DNA of 64,000 nucleotides from Leptodactylus fallax (Eukaryota; Chordata; Amphibia; Anura; Leptodactylidae). A model generated the notes under the pieces. That model saw only the letters and a list, made by a program, of their open reading frames with translations. It did no database searches and was not told where the DNA came from. The stretch lies in contig CAMRHE010000115.1 in assembly GCA_947044405.1 (NCBI GenBank), forward strand, positions 1,178,001-1,242,000, in the 5' to 3' direction. This document shows positions 1 to 11,858 of the stretch, piece by piece. A program made the position numbers and the translations under genes. The stretch's first letter is position 1, and the number at the start of each line of letters is the position of its first letter.

Positions 1-153
1 TATCTAGAATTGTTATTTCATGAAAAATACAATTATGTAATACAACAAACATGTTAAGAGAATTGATGGGCCATCTTGAAAGAGAATCTATCGTTTCAAT
101 CAATTTTTATGGCAACAATTTTTATTTTTTGTTTTTATTAATTTACCACTGCC

Positions 154-557
154 TTTAGGTTGGGTTCACACTTGCGCCGGCACTCCGCCTGCCGTGAATC
201 CAACCTAAATGTCGGAAAACTGGATAGGGAAAGGTTTGCAACTCTTTGCTTAAAAGCCCATTCACTTGAATGTGTTTTTAAAGCAATGCGTGGGTGTGCA
301 CTTACACCCTCTGCGCCGCGAAGAGTTTTTTTCATTGGAAACAAAGTCGGACATGCAGGACTTTGTGTCCAATGAAAAAAAAAAACGGCTTTGCGGCGCA
401 GAGGGTCTAAGCGCACACCTGCGCATTACTTTAAAAACCCATTCAAGTGAATGGGTCTTTAAGCAAAGCATCACAAACCTTTCCCTATCCAGTTTTCCGA
501 CATTTAGGTCGGATTCGCGGCGGACGGAGTGCTGGCGGAAGTGTGAACCCACCCTTA
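154..557. mobile_element. Foldback (palindromic) MITE-like element, copy A
   Basis: The ends are inverted copies (gttgggttcacac on the left, gtgtgaacccaccc on the right) and the whole element folds on itself around an A-rich centre. Related copies are at 13203-13623 and 59325-59560. Several short ORFs here are only the two strands of the hairpin and are not genes. TTAR-like bases flank the ends, but a target duplication cannot be fixed. It abuts the 5' edge of a Tc1 remnant. Confidence 0.75.
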
Positions 558-559
558 GT

Positions 560-1450
<891 letters not shown>

Positions 1451-2589
1451 TACGTCACTGTGGAAATAGATTCTATATCAGTTCTAAAATATTAACCTCA
1501 ATCTCTGAAAATTCTGGGTCTAGGAGTCCAGCAGGTGGACCTAGACAAAGATTGGCAGACTTCATTGCCCAATGCAAGAACTTCATTGCAAAAACGAGAC
1601 TGGATCCTTATCCTTATCCTGATCCCTTAGAGTAATAGGACAAATTTATAATAATGTTGGCGTTTTCTTCCATAGTATAGTACATAATAAATAATTCAGT
1701 TCATAGTGATATAAGAAGTGAGTATAATTTTTATTATAGCCAAATAAATTACTGAATATTATTAATATTTTCTTTCTAAATAGACTAATAATTTAGTTTA
1801 CAGTATATTCTTGGAAAAGCTCTTTGATGCAAAAATGTGTGGATATTTAGACTCTTAAGTGAAAGTATTCAGAATCTGACCCATGACTAGGCCTCCCAAT
1901 AACCATTATATCTTCATACATATTTTGCATATTTTCACAGGGACATTTTCTGCAGGAGATAACTACAGTATTAGCAGCTCACACCACACTTTATAACATT
2001 ATATAAGCAGCTTGTATAATCATTTCAAAAAAAAGTTTAGACTATAGTAGTAGTTCATATGTTATTTGGCAGCTAATGAATAAGGGGAGAGGGGCTCACT
2101 GTAAATGTTAACGTGGGTCTCTAGTTATTGTTCTGCTTCCTACAGGCCAACAGATAAGTCTAGTTAGAGATTGTTTAAGGGATCCTGTCATTTGTCCACC
2201 ATAAACTGGTGCCCTTCACTCAGTTACGGCAAAGTCAATTTAAAGGTTTTTAAAATCTTAGATTGGTATATGCAAAATTACCTTAAGTAGTCATGGGGGT
2301 CAGGAGTAGCTTCGGTTATTCATGCAGTCATTGGGGTAGCTCACGCCCTGTGCAGCCGCCAGTTAGGTAGGGTATCAGGCTGACGTCTGTCACTAAGCAC
2401 AGGGTGTGATTTAGTGCAATGACAGGATGACTAGATGAGGCTGCTCCCACCACCTAGGAATAGATAAGGTACATGACTTTGGATCAACAGAAATCTTAGA
2501 GAGTGACACCATAGGAAACATCATTACTTGATGGTGCCCACGCTGGGGTCTGTTTAGGGTGGAAAAACCACCTGACAGGTACCTTTAAA

Positions 2590-3160
2590 ATTACAGATGG
2601 ATTGCTAGATTCCTGTAATAGTCTTCTCTGTGGTCTCGCATCTATTGCTCTTGCTCCCCACCAATTCCTCAGCCCAGTTAATCACCTTTCCCCTTGTTTT
2701 TCCTTTACGTCTCCCCTCTGTCAATATATTCACTCAATTCAACATATTAAGATTGACATACAAGGCTGTCCAACGTCCATATTCTGTTCCTTCATCTCCC
2801 AATCCCCACATATACTCTCCGATCCTCAAAAAACCTCCTACTTCATTCTCCTCTTGTTTTCTTCTCCCACAATGTTTCCAAGATTTCGCCTGTGCATCCC
2901 CTAGGCCTATACTTTAGAACTCAACTGATAAGACTGTCGCCCATGATCAAAACCTTTGAACGCACCATGAAAACTTACCTCTTCACAAAAGCAGACAGTC
3001 CTCAGCAACCTTGCTGCCACTACCCTACTATCTGAAAAGCATCTACCCTTACCTACTGTCTCCATCTTCCTTCTCTTACAGATTGTAAGCCCTCATGGAC
3101 CGTGTCCTCTCTCCTACCAAACCAGTTCAGTCATTTAGTATATTTTTCTTGCACTTGTTT
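2590..3160 (+). mobile_element. L2/CR1-like LINE 3' fragment
   Basis: An early segment reads LDSCNSLLCGLA, resembling the (L)DYCNSLL motif near the end of LINE reverse transcriptases. A later segment reads like MKTYLFTKA, and is followed by gattgtaagccctc, the typical start of amphibian L2/CR1 3' UTRs. Frames are broken between these points. This is a 5'-truncated, inactive copy. Confidence 0.6.
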
Positions 3161-3175
3161 TTCGTACTATGTATG

Positions 3176-3404
3176 TAAGGCTACGTTCACATCTTGTTTT
3201 TATCTCAGGTCTCAACAGATATACATGACGTATCCATTAAATGGATTCCTCTCACTGATCCCATACAGCAGCATCCATCACAATAGAGTTCTATTGTAAT
3301 AAAAAGTATATGAAAAGAAAAGTGTACTTGGCTACGCTTTTTGCATCCCTTTTCCCTGACATATACATTTAGCCTGAGCCAAAAACGAGATGTGTACTTA
3401 GCCT
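3176..3404. mobile_element. Short MITE with inverted ends
   Basis: The left end taaggctacgttcacatct and right end agatgtgtacttagccta are imperfect inverted repeats around about 190 bp with no coding capacity. It belongs to a group of elements here with TAAGG and GTTCACA-type termini. It ends 157 bp before exon 1. Confidence 0.55.
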
Positions 3405-3560
3405 AAACCGTCTTCATATGTATAGATACATTAAATTTAATAATGCTCTAAAAATAAATAATAGTAATAATCATAAATAATAAATGTATAAAACAAGAAA
3501 ATAATCGTACTGAAATGCTTCCATAATACTGACCCCATTATATATTTCTATGATATGCAG

Positions 3561-3621
3561 ATCCTAAAGATGTCCTGTATAGAAATTCTCGCTGCAGAGC
3601 CTTCCAGTATATGTGCTGGAG
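3561..3621 (+). CDS. ANTXR1: ANTXR1 exon 1 of window: end of vWA domain into Ig-like domain
   Basis: Twenty codons plus one base, starting in phase 0 after acceptor tgatatgcag and ending before donor gtaagt at 3622. The peptide contains SCIEILAAEP and ends SSICAG, which matches the linker between the vWA domain and the membrane-proximal domain of ANTXR1. The last G joins AG of the next exon to make the Glu codon of the ESFQ motif. This joint settles the acceptor choice of the next exon. Confidence 0.92.
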
Positions 3622-4994
3622 GTAAGTACCATATATATCACAGTGTACCACCAGGACTACATGACGGCTTTTTGGCTGTGCAACATTTACAGTCTTGAAT
3701 TGATTCATTCCAGCCGCACCTAATGTTAGTGAATGCAAATGTACTGTCAGGTCATACATCATGTGGGTTGCAATGCGACTCTAGTCACTAAGCGTTTTGT
3801 CATAGCATGACATTGAATCTTATGTCAGTTAACTACACGTTGCTGTGTAGCCCTAGTCTAAATAATTGTGGATAATAATACATAGAGGCAATAAGCATCC
3901 CACAGGCTGAGCTGTTGTAAGATGGTTGGGCTATATGAAGGTTAATAACCATATTCTTAATCTTTTTTACTGATAAGAGAAAGAAAATTCACTAAAATCT
4001 ACAGTATCCTAAAGTATTTCCCAATTAGGTATACAGTTCCCAATGTACATAATGTGTTTGCGTCAAGAGGGTGTTGGGTGCAGCAGAGACAACAAATGTG
4101 TCTTTCCTTCTGCTTATATATACAGTAACTGGAAAATGAAGTTTTACCTGTCCACTCACCATGATGCTAAGTGTCCTATGGTCAGAGAAGTGTCTTGGCT
4201 TCACTCCCTTTTGCCCTTGAGTGCTGGCACTAGCCAAAAGATACAAAAATCGCAAGAACCATCACTAAAAGCAGAGAAAAGGGGTTGGGGAGAGACGCCA
4301 GGACACATCCCTGCCCCCCAGACACCTGGCAGTTCCTTGTATATCACTTTTCACTGTATGATTTTACAAATGCAATAAACAGAGTTTAAACATTGAATAT
4401 TACTAATCTAAATAAAATATTTTACTATACGTTTACTTTATCAAAAATCCATAGTGTAGGTGAGGATAACAAACTTTGTAATATACTGTATTAAAGAAAA
4501 ATGCCTGAGAGTTGTGCACTATAGAGAGACAGTTTTCCTTCACAACACAGCTGGGTTATTAGGAATTACTATCCAGTCTTCTACTCACATAAAAGAATCA
4601 TTTATTGCCGTCTCTCTCTTTCTCTTCTTCACCCTCCCCTCTCCATTGTAAAATGCTTGTGTACGGACTACAGACCAGAGTAAAGATAGGAGTAATGGTT
4701 AAAGACACAGTACAGAGACCTACACTTTACATTTTAATAGATTGAGATTAGAGGGGGATGTATTTGTAAGTATAAGTATGGGATTCAGCCTATAGGATAC
4801 ATAAACACGATCTCCTTCTGTTCTAATTCTATATATTAATTCTGGGAAAAGCCAAGAATGAGTAAATGATGGGAGATACTTGTCTTAGAAATGTATTCAA
4901 TATTTAGCTATGTCTGAGCAGTGGGTTAAGAATAGAAAAGACAGTCATAAAATATTCCATATATATGTGTGTGATTTGCAACATCTGCTTGTAG
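3622..4994 (+). other. ANTXR1 intron between exons 1 and 2
   Basis: Donor gtaagt, acceptor tgtag. I see no further gene or clear repeat in these 1.37 kb. The ORFs in it lack any recognisable domain. Confidence 0.85.
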
Positions 4995-5093
4995 AGTCCT
5001 TCCAAGTGGTTGTAAGGGGAAATGGATTTCGATACGCCCGGAATGTTGATCGAGTTCTCTGCAGTTTTAGAATCAATGATACAACGTCCCTCA
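4995..5093 (+). CDS. ANTXR1: ANTXR1 exon 2 of window: Ig-like domain, first part
   Basis: 99 nt. The acceptor is the AG at 4993-4994 and the donor is gtaagta at 5094. The peptide reads [12 protein letters not shown], then [11 protein letters not shown] and INDTTSL, typical of the Anth_Ig domain, with a conserved Cys in VLCSF. An alternative acceptor two bases downstream would break the frame with exon 1. The final A forms Asn with AC of the next exon. Confidence 0.95.
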
Positions 5094-5455
5094 GTAAGTA
5101 TTTTTTTTGTCCTTAATGATACCTCCTCCTTCATATAAAGAACGGTCTTTCCAAAATCATGATACAGATAAAAATGAGTCACTCCTAAAACCCTTAGAGT
5201 TATAGCTTGTGTGTTCTTTATGCAGTGTATGACTAAATAATGAAGGCATTTGTGTAAGATTAAGAAATGGTTCTGCTTTGTTTTTTATACACACAGCACC
5301 CCAATGGTTCATAGGCTGTGTCTGGTATTGCACCCCAACTGCATTCACGTTAATAAGAGTTGAGCTGTAATACCAGGAACAACCCAAGAACTGCACTATT
5401 TTTAGAAAGAATAGATTTTCCTTTTTAATGTAACACAATTTCTTTGAAGGGGTTA

Positions 5456-5730
5456 TGCCATGAGGAGCGTACAGGTGGTCCTTTCCCCCCACTGCACACT
5501 CAGCCAGTTGGGCTGAATTTAGGTATGACTAGTGGTGGACGACATGAGCAAGTTCTATACTTCGAAGTGAATGGGAGCACCGTCCACCAGCAGGCAGGCT
5601 GAATCTGTAGTGGAGAAAAAGGACCCTACGTTCTTGGGATAGTTGGGGGTCTCAACCCCCAACCAATCAGGTATTTATCCTCTATCCTATGGTTAGAGGA
5701 TAAATACGTTTTGTGGCATAACCCTTTCAA
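5456..5730. mobile_element. MITE with AGGGGTTATGCC inverted ends
   Basis: Left aaggggttatgcca and right tggcataaccctttc are inverted repeats about 270 bp apart. Inside is a second imperfect inverted pair (gaggataaatac). It is non-coding and lies in the intron between exons 2 and 3. It resembles the TTAA-flanked elements elsewhere in the window. Confidence 0.6.
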
Positions 5731-6189
5731 AGAGGTTTTTTGCCCTGTGGATGTCTGATTTATAGAGTCCCAACGATCACAAGAAGAGGGGTTGCAAGTT
5801 CCCCATTTTTCCTAACTACATGACTGCAGTGAAGAGGAGTTTCAATGGATCAGTGGCTAAACATGCATCCTGAAGACCCATTCAGGGGGGTAGAAACAGC
5901 TTAATATAGCACATGTAGGGCTGTTTCTAGGACAGCCCTGTATACTCAACAGAACATCAGAGTGCATGCTCATGCTCTACTTAAGCTCCTTCTCACTGCA
6001 GTTGTGTAGTAAGAGGAATCGTGGGGCTCAGGATCCCTGTTCCAGTGGTCAGTAATCTTATAATAAAGACTTACAGCATCAACTAAACAGGAAACTATTC
6101 ACATATACTTTCTTACACTATCAATGATACATAAGCTAGCTCATTTTTGCATTAACACGTGTTTATTTGATTTTTGGTTTGTGTTATAG

Positions 6190-6259
6190 ACGAGAAGCCC
6201 CTTGTTGTGGAAGACACATACCTGCTGTGTCCTGCGCCTGTTCTAGAAGACGTTGGCAT
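6190..6259 (+). CDS. ANTXR1: ANTXR1 exon 3 of window: Ig-like domain, middle part
   Basis: 70 nt between acceptor gttatag and donor gtaaga at 6260. It completes the Asn codon and then encodes [16 protein letters not shown] and LEDVG. It ends with AT, which becomes Met with the first G of the next exon. The Cys in LLCPAP is the likely disulfide partner of the Cys in exon 2 (family knowledge, not tested). Confidence 0.95.
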
Positions 6260-6513
6260 GTAAGAGACAAGTACCAATTGACCTATTAATAGCCCTGACT
6301 ACATTATGGGTAATGGACAGGCCAGCTCTGATGTTTTGGAGTGCATGTTCTATCTGACAATGCACAATTAACAGAACACAATTTTGGCCGCCACTTGCAT
6401 TGTACTGTCCATACACGTGGACAGATTTGCTAGAGACATAATTCAGACATATTGGATAGTTACATAATGTGAAGATTCCAGATCTGATTGTCAGTGCTGT
6501 TTTGTGTTCACAG

Positions 6514-6592
6514 GACAGCTACCCTCCACGTCAGCATGAACGACGGCCTAAGCTTCATCTCCAGTTCTGTCATCATCACCAGCTCACACTGT
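6514..6592 (+). CDS. ANTXR1: ANTXR1 exon 4 of window: end of extracellular domain
   Basis: 79 nt between acceptor ttcacag and donor gtaagt at 6593. It encodes the end of the Ig-like domain (VSMNDGLSFISSSVIIT) and stops on a Cys codon, phase 0. The intron before it is only 254 bp, the shortest in the window. All later exon borders are phase 0, so each later exon can be skipped without a frameshift. Confidence 0.95.
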
Positions 6593-7597
6593 GTAAGTAA
6601 CACAACCTGTATCATAACTAACTTAGGCTTCGATATAGCACAATAGATAAAGTAAGCTATCAGAGTTACATAGAGAACTGGGTTACTATAGCCTGTCAAT
6701 ACACATAAGCTAACTAGTAGCTATGCATCTTGACAACTCTATCATCTGTTAAGAGCACATGTTTTATCAATGTAGGGGTATAGGGTTGGATAAGTGACTG
6801 CCATTGCATACTGTATCTGGGATAGTCAAAGAATTGGACCGATTGTAATCCAAACTGCCTGACCCTTGTTTCCAGGGAGCATAAAGGAAAAGTAGACTCT
6901 CCCATTCCCATTGTTGGTGGATGCCATATAAATTGGCAACATCTATTGACTGGGATTTTATTTATGGTCTATCATTAGCATAGGCCATCAATATCTGATC
7001 AGTGGAGGTCCTGGCCACTATTTGGCATGGCTGCCAAGTCTGTATATACTGCCGAGTATACACAGTGTACAGAGCTAGAAGCAGATAACTGAACAGGTCA
7101 TTGGTGTCAGCACTTCACCAATCAAGTATTTTTTACCTATTCTAATGACAGGCCAACAAAAAGAAAAATCCTGTAAAACCCTTTTAATGTCTATGGCCAA
7201 GTTTGAGAGTTTTCTACCATCTAATGAGTGTTATAAGGCTCTGTGCTACAAATTTTTGTGACAAGAAACTATTTGCCACCATACCTCCCACCAAGAGCAT
7301 CTTTCTTTCTTGTGTTTTTATTTTGTGACACATCTGGAACAGAGAAACCAAACTTCAGCTGCAGAAACTTAGCTGTGACTGCAAACTTTATTTAGGAAGC
7401 TACTGCCAGTAAATACTTAGGAGGGCTCTGGAATATTTGAGGTTAACTCTTTCTAGGGGAGAATAACTCTACCACGCTGTGCCATATCTAGTACACTATG
7501 ACGATCCTATACTCTGCCATGTGTTTGTGGTCCTATATAAGGTTCATCCACAAAAGGACCTTCTACTACTCTCACAAACTGAAAACTTGCTCTTACA

Positions 7598-8006
7598 TTA
7601 AGGCCCCATGTACACGAAAAATGGACATATAACGGATGTCTTTTAACATCCATAACATGTCCATGTTTAGCAAAATGGGGGTCAACGGGTACATACACAT
7701 CAATTTTTTTTAAACTGACAGTGAATAACGTTAGTTAAAAAATAGATGTCCTGTCTTTGTTCGTTTTGGACCCAATACAAGTCTATGGGGATTTTTGTTT
7801 TTTGGATGATGTATCAATTTTAGAGATGTTAAATGCGGATGAGTAAGTTGAATAGAAAAACGACGAATCAAGGTCATAGTTCATAGTTTTTTGAGGGAAA
7901 ACTGATGCAAAATTATGTCAAAAACTGAGACACGGCCAGAAAACTGATGAAAAATGGACGTTAAAAACTTTTAAGGTCTGTTTTGGTCATGTACATGTAG
8001 CCTTAG
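7598..8006. mobile_element. MITE with TTAAGGCC..CATGTACA ends
   Basis: Left ttaaggccccatgtacacg and right catgtacatgtagccttag form imperfect inverted ends around about 400 bp of non-coding sequence. It abuts another element with similar ends. Confidence 0.5.
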
Positions 8007-8275
8007 AACCCATGTACATAACCAAGTGTGCTTCCGATGTACGTTCCGAGCTTGTAGCAGAATGCACTCAGATGACACTTGAAGTGACACCTGAGTGCCA
8101 TCTGAGTACATTCCGTTATGCATTCTTATCTATGGGGGCTTCAGATCCATTCGGTTTTGATGGAATGGATCCGAAGCCACTATAGATGTGAATGTATAAC
8201 GGAATGCTCGCTCCAAGTGCATTCCTTTGTAAACTCAACCCCACATTAGATATGGTGGTGTACATGGAGTCTTAG
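8003..8275. mobile_element. MITE abutting the previous one
   Basis: Left cttagaacccatgtacata and right gtgtacatggagtcttag are imperfect inverted ends. The interior contains inverted segments around gaatggatccgaagcc. The ends overlap those of the neighbour, so either may have inserted at the other's edge. Confidence 0.5.
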
Positions 8276-10436
8276 TCAAGTTGGACTAATGCACATAATC
8301 TCCTCTCTCTGCTTATTTACACTGCACAATCTTACATTCTCAGCATTGAACTCATATGGATTTAGTTTATCAAGTTGAAAATTGAATTTGACCATTGATT
8401 TCACTATCTTTATTTTTCTTTAATGGTGAATCACAAAAATGGTGAGTAAATTCACTTCTAATATACACTTATAAGGCTACATGGTGATATGAAGACATAG
8501 GCACATGAGAATCTGCATTGGTATTTAACCAATTTTCATACGGTCACTTGAATTTTTGAACCATCAAATTCCTAATTTTAAAATGATCCATGCACAAGTT
8601 TTAACCATAGTTTGTCTCATTTGTGGACAATTTTTACATTACGCTTCTGGACAGATGACATCATCAATGCTGAACAGTTTTGTGTAACATTATTTCTTCT
8701 TCAATCCTCCGGGGATTGTCCTGGTAACCTTTTCCTGCACTACAGCTCAGTCTAGCCCTGCAAGGATTAAAATCAAATGAACGTATGCTTAGACAGGCAC
8801 AAGTCACAGTTAGTCTTCTTCTGTGTACATTTCCCTGATCTTTTTTTTTTTATGTGATTTTTAATCCTTTTTCCATACAAGAACAGACAGGCAATAAATG
8901 GACATTTACATGGAGGAATTCTTTTTGATTTGTGACACTTTGTTATAAATGTGTTATAATGAAGTAGAGGCGGTGATGCAAAGCAGGGGCTGGAAGATTT
9001 CCAACACATCTTGGAATGATAATTAGAAAGACGGATGTCTCCATGTGGAGTTTTGTGATTTAGACTCTGTTTCTGAAGTAGGGGTGTATGCAAAGAGGTG
9101 GTTACACGGGTAAAGCTGTCCCCTTGCAGTCCCTAGCTGGCCACAGATCTTTTACAAAGTATAGGTGCAGCAGGAGAGCAATGGCACAATGATATCTCAT
9201 AACCCCTGTCCATAAGCTCATAACAGAGGGGAGTCGCCCTATAAAAATGACTTTGATTCTGGTTGTCTCACGCCATCCTTGTATTATATTGACAGCCAGC
9301 CTGTTGACTGGTAGCCATGTATTACTACATATCCCCTGAAGTGGCCGCTGTTTCCTCCATTAAGCATCTGATTGCTGTGGAGGCTGCATTCTGAAAGGGA
9401 TTGTCTCTGATACGGAACAACCCCTTTAATATATTCCAGTAGATTTACCTGAAATCCTTTGTAATACTGTTATAACATATGGTGATATATATGCCAAGAA
9501 CACTCTGCCAATTGATAACCTTGGCTGTTTTTAATCTGTCAAGCTGAATTTAGTTCCAGATATTAAGTAACTATCAAGGATTCTGTAGATATGGCACTAG
9601 GGTTAGTGTGCTATTACATACTTACAGTCAAGCTGAAGAGATTTCACAGGGTTTACTGGGTTTACTGACATCTGAGTGCAATCACTGATCCATAGACTTC
9701 AATGGAGAGCTCAGGTCAATGATAACGGGCCTCAATAGGACATGAAAAATAAATGAACGGATTTACTGATCCGGTAAAAAACTGATGTGTACATGAGCCC
9801 ATCGGAAAGCAGTGATTCCGAGTACCATTTAAATAAACTGAGGGAACTCAAATGACAAAAACGGATGTGTGCATAGACCATTACCTAATTATGTCGGTTA
9901 TCCGCAGTTGGAGTATAGGATGTTTGCCAAGGCTAGTCAGAAAAGAAATAATGTAGCATTGACCAGGTATGTGTGAGGCTCTTTCTTTTGAAGTCTAAGG
10001 AAGTCATCCGCTTGACTGTTTCCATAGATTTCAGTGGAGAGGATCACGCATAGGACAGTTCTCATATAGTATACAGTGGGGAAAAAAAGTATTTAGTCAG
10101 CCACCAATTGTGCAAGTTCTCCCACTTAAAAAGATGAGAGGCCTGTAATTGTCATCATAGGTAGACCTCAACTATGAGAGACAAAATGAGAAAACATACC
10201 TAGAAAATCACATTGTCTGATTTTTTAAGAATTTATTTGCAAATTATGGTGGAAAATAAGTATTTGGTCACCTACAAACAAGCAAGATTTCTGGCTCTCA
10301 CAGACCTGTAACTTCCTCTTTAAGAGGCTCCTCTGTCCTCCACTCATTACCTGTAGTAATGGCACCTGTTTGACATTGTTATCAGTATAAAAGACACCTG
10401 TCCACAACCTCAAACAGTCACACTCCAAACTCCACT

Positions 10437-10867
10437 ATGGTGAAGACCAAAGAGCTGTGGAAGGACACCAGAAACAAAATTGTAGACCTGCACCAGGCTG
10501 GGAAGACTGAGTCTGCAATAGGCAGGCAGCTTGGTGTGAAGAAATCAACTGTGGGAGCAATAATTAGAAAATGGAAGACATACAAGACCACTGATAATCT
10601 CCCTCGATCAGGGGCTCCACGCAAGATCTCACCCCATGGGGTCAAAATGATCACAAGAACGGTGAGCAAAAATCCCAGAACCACAAGGGGGGACCTAGTG
10701 AATGACCTGTAGAAAGCTGGGACTAACGTAACAAAGGCTACCGTCAGTAACACACTACGCCGCCAGGGACTCAGATCCTGCAGTGCCAGACGTGTCCCCC
10801 TGCTTAAGCCAGTACATATCCGGGCCCGTCTGAAGTTTGCTAGAGAGCATTTGGATGTTCCAGAAGA
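10437..10867 (+). pseudogene. Tc1 transposase N-terminal half, left arm
   Basis: Starting at ATG 10437, the frame encodes the paired-like helix-turn-helix region ([20 protein letters not shown]) and the PRSGAPRK linker, an AT-hook-like basic segment. An in-frame TAG at 10710-10712 replaces the Gln codon that the other arm retains. The reading then continues through [11 protein letters not shown] and FAREHLDVPEE to the palindrome centre, where homology ends before the first catalytic Asp. It binds DNA at best and cannot cut. Confidence 0.85.
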
Positions 10868-11252
10868 AACTTCAGATGGGCCCGGATATGTACTAGCTTA
10901 AGCAGGGGGGACACGTCTGGCACTGCAGGATCTGAGTCCCTGGCGGCGTAGTGTGTTACTGACGGTAGCCTTTGTTACGTTAGTCCCAGCTTTCTGCAGG
11001 TCATTCGCTAGGTCCCCCCGTGTGGCTCTGGGATTATTGCTCACCCTTCTTGTGATCATTTTGACCCCACGGGGTGAGATCTTGCGTGGGGCCCCTGATC
11101 GTGGGAGATTATCAGTGGTCTTGTATGTCTTCCATTTTCTAATTTTGGCTCCCACCAAGCTGATTGCCTATTGCAGATTCAGTCTTCCCAGCCTGGTGCA
11201 GGTCTACAATTTTGTTTCTGGTGTCCTTCCACAGCTCTTTGGTCTTCACCAT
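10868..11252 (-). pseudogene. Tc1 transposase N-terminal half, right arm (inverted copy)
   Basis: This is the inverted counterpart of 10437-10867, reading from CAT at 11250-11252. It lacks the in-frame stop of the left arm but has a 16-bp deletion after the QLG motif that shifts the frame. It ends at the palindrome centre without a catalytic domain. Confidence 0.85.
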
Positions 11253-11762
11253 AGTGGAGTTTGGAGTGTGACTGTTTGAGGTTGTGGACAGGTGTCTTTT
11301 ATACTGATAACAATGTCAAACAGGAGCCATTACTACAGGTAATGAGTGGAGGACAGAGGAGCCTCTTAAAGAAGAAGTTACAGGTTTGTGAGAGCCAGAA
11401 ATCTTGCTTGTTTGTAGGTGACCAAATACTTATTTTCCACCATAATTTGCAAATAAATTCTTTAAAAATCAGACAATGTGATTTTCTGGATTTGTTTTCT
11501 CATTTTGTCTCTCATAGTTGAGGTCTACCTATGATGACAATTACAGGCTGGCCTCATCTTTTTAAGTGGGAGAACTTGCGCAATTGGTGGCTGACTAAAT
11601 ACTTTTTTCCCCCACTGTATATGGCAGCTATAAGGAGCCAGTTGGAGCCTAGAGGTGGGATAGGAGCCCCGCACTAAACTGTTGTAAATTACATAATTGA
11701 CATATACCCTAAATCATATCATCCAATGAGATGAGAACTCAACATATTGTTATGTCCTACAG

Positions 11763-11858
11763 GCAGATGGGACCATCTTGGCAATCGCCCTGCTTATCCT
11801 ATTTCTCCTGCTGGTTCTGGCCCTGTTGTGGTGGTTCTGGCCTCTGTGCTGCACTGTG
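11763..11858 (+). CDS. ANTXR1: ANTXR1 exon 5 of window: transmembrane helix
   Basis: 96 nt, 32 codons, phase 0 at both ends, with acceptor cctacag and donor gtaagt at 11859. It opens [11 protein letters not shown], runs through a leucine-rich hydrophobic segment of about 20 residues, and ends [10 protein letters not shown]. The paired Cys at the inner membrane face correspond to known lipidation sites in this family. Skipping this exon would give an in-frame protein without a membrane anchor. A 1.5-kb palindrome ends 145 bp upstream. Confidence 0.96.

Larger units (their letters stand above)
10074..11617. mobile_element. Palindromic Tc1-like element: two inverted 5' halves, no catalytic domain
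   Basis: The element starts cagtggggaaaaaaagtat and ends with its inverse, with TA on both sides (10072-10073 and 11618-11619). The left arm (about 10074-10839) carries the terminal repeat and the N-terminal half of a Tc1 transposase. The right arm (about 10868-11617) is the same sequence inverted. The unpaired centre is about 28 bp. The arms differ by substitutions and a 16-bp deletion in the right arm. No DDE catalytic region is present, so it is non-autonomous, yet both outer ends are proper transposon ends. Confidence 0.9.
6593..11762 (+). other. ANTXR1 intron between exons 4 and 5
   Basis: This 5.2-kb intron starts with gtaagt and ends with cctacag. It contains two adjacent MITEs (7598-8275) and a large palindromic Tc1 element (10074-11617). 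Between 8276 and 10073 I see only AT-rich sequence with a few partial MITE ends (for example acaacccctttaata near 9418) and no supported gene. Confidence 0.85.
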
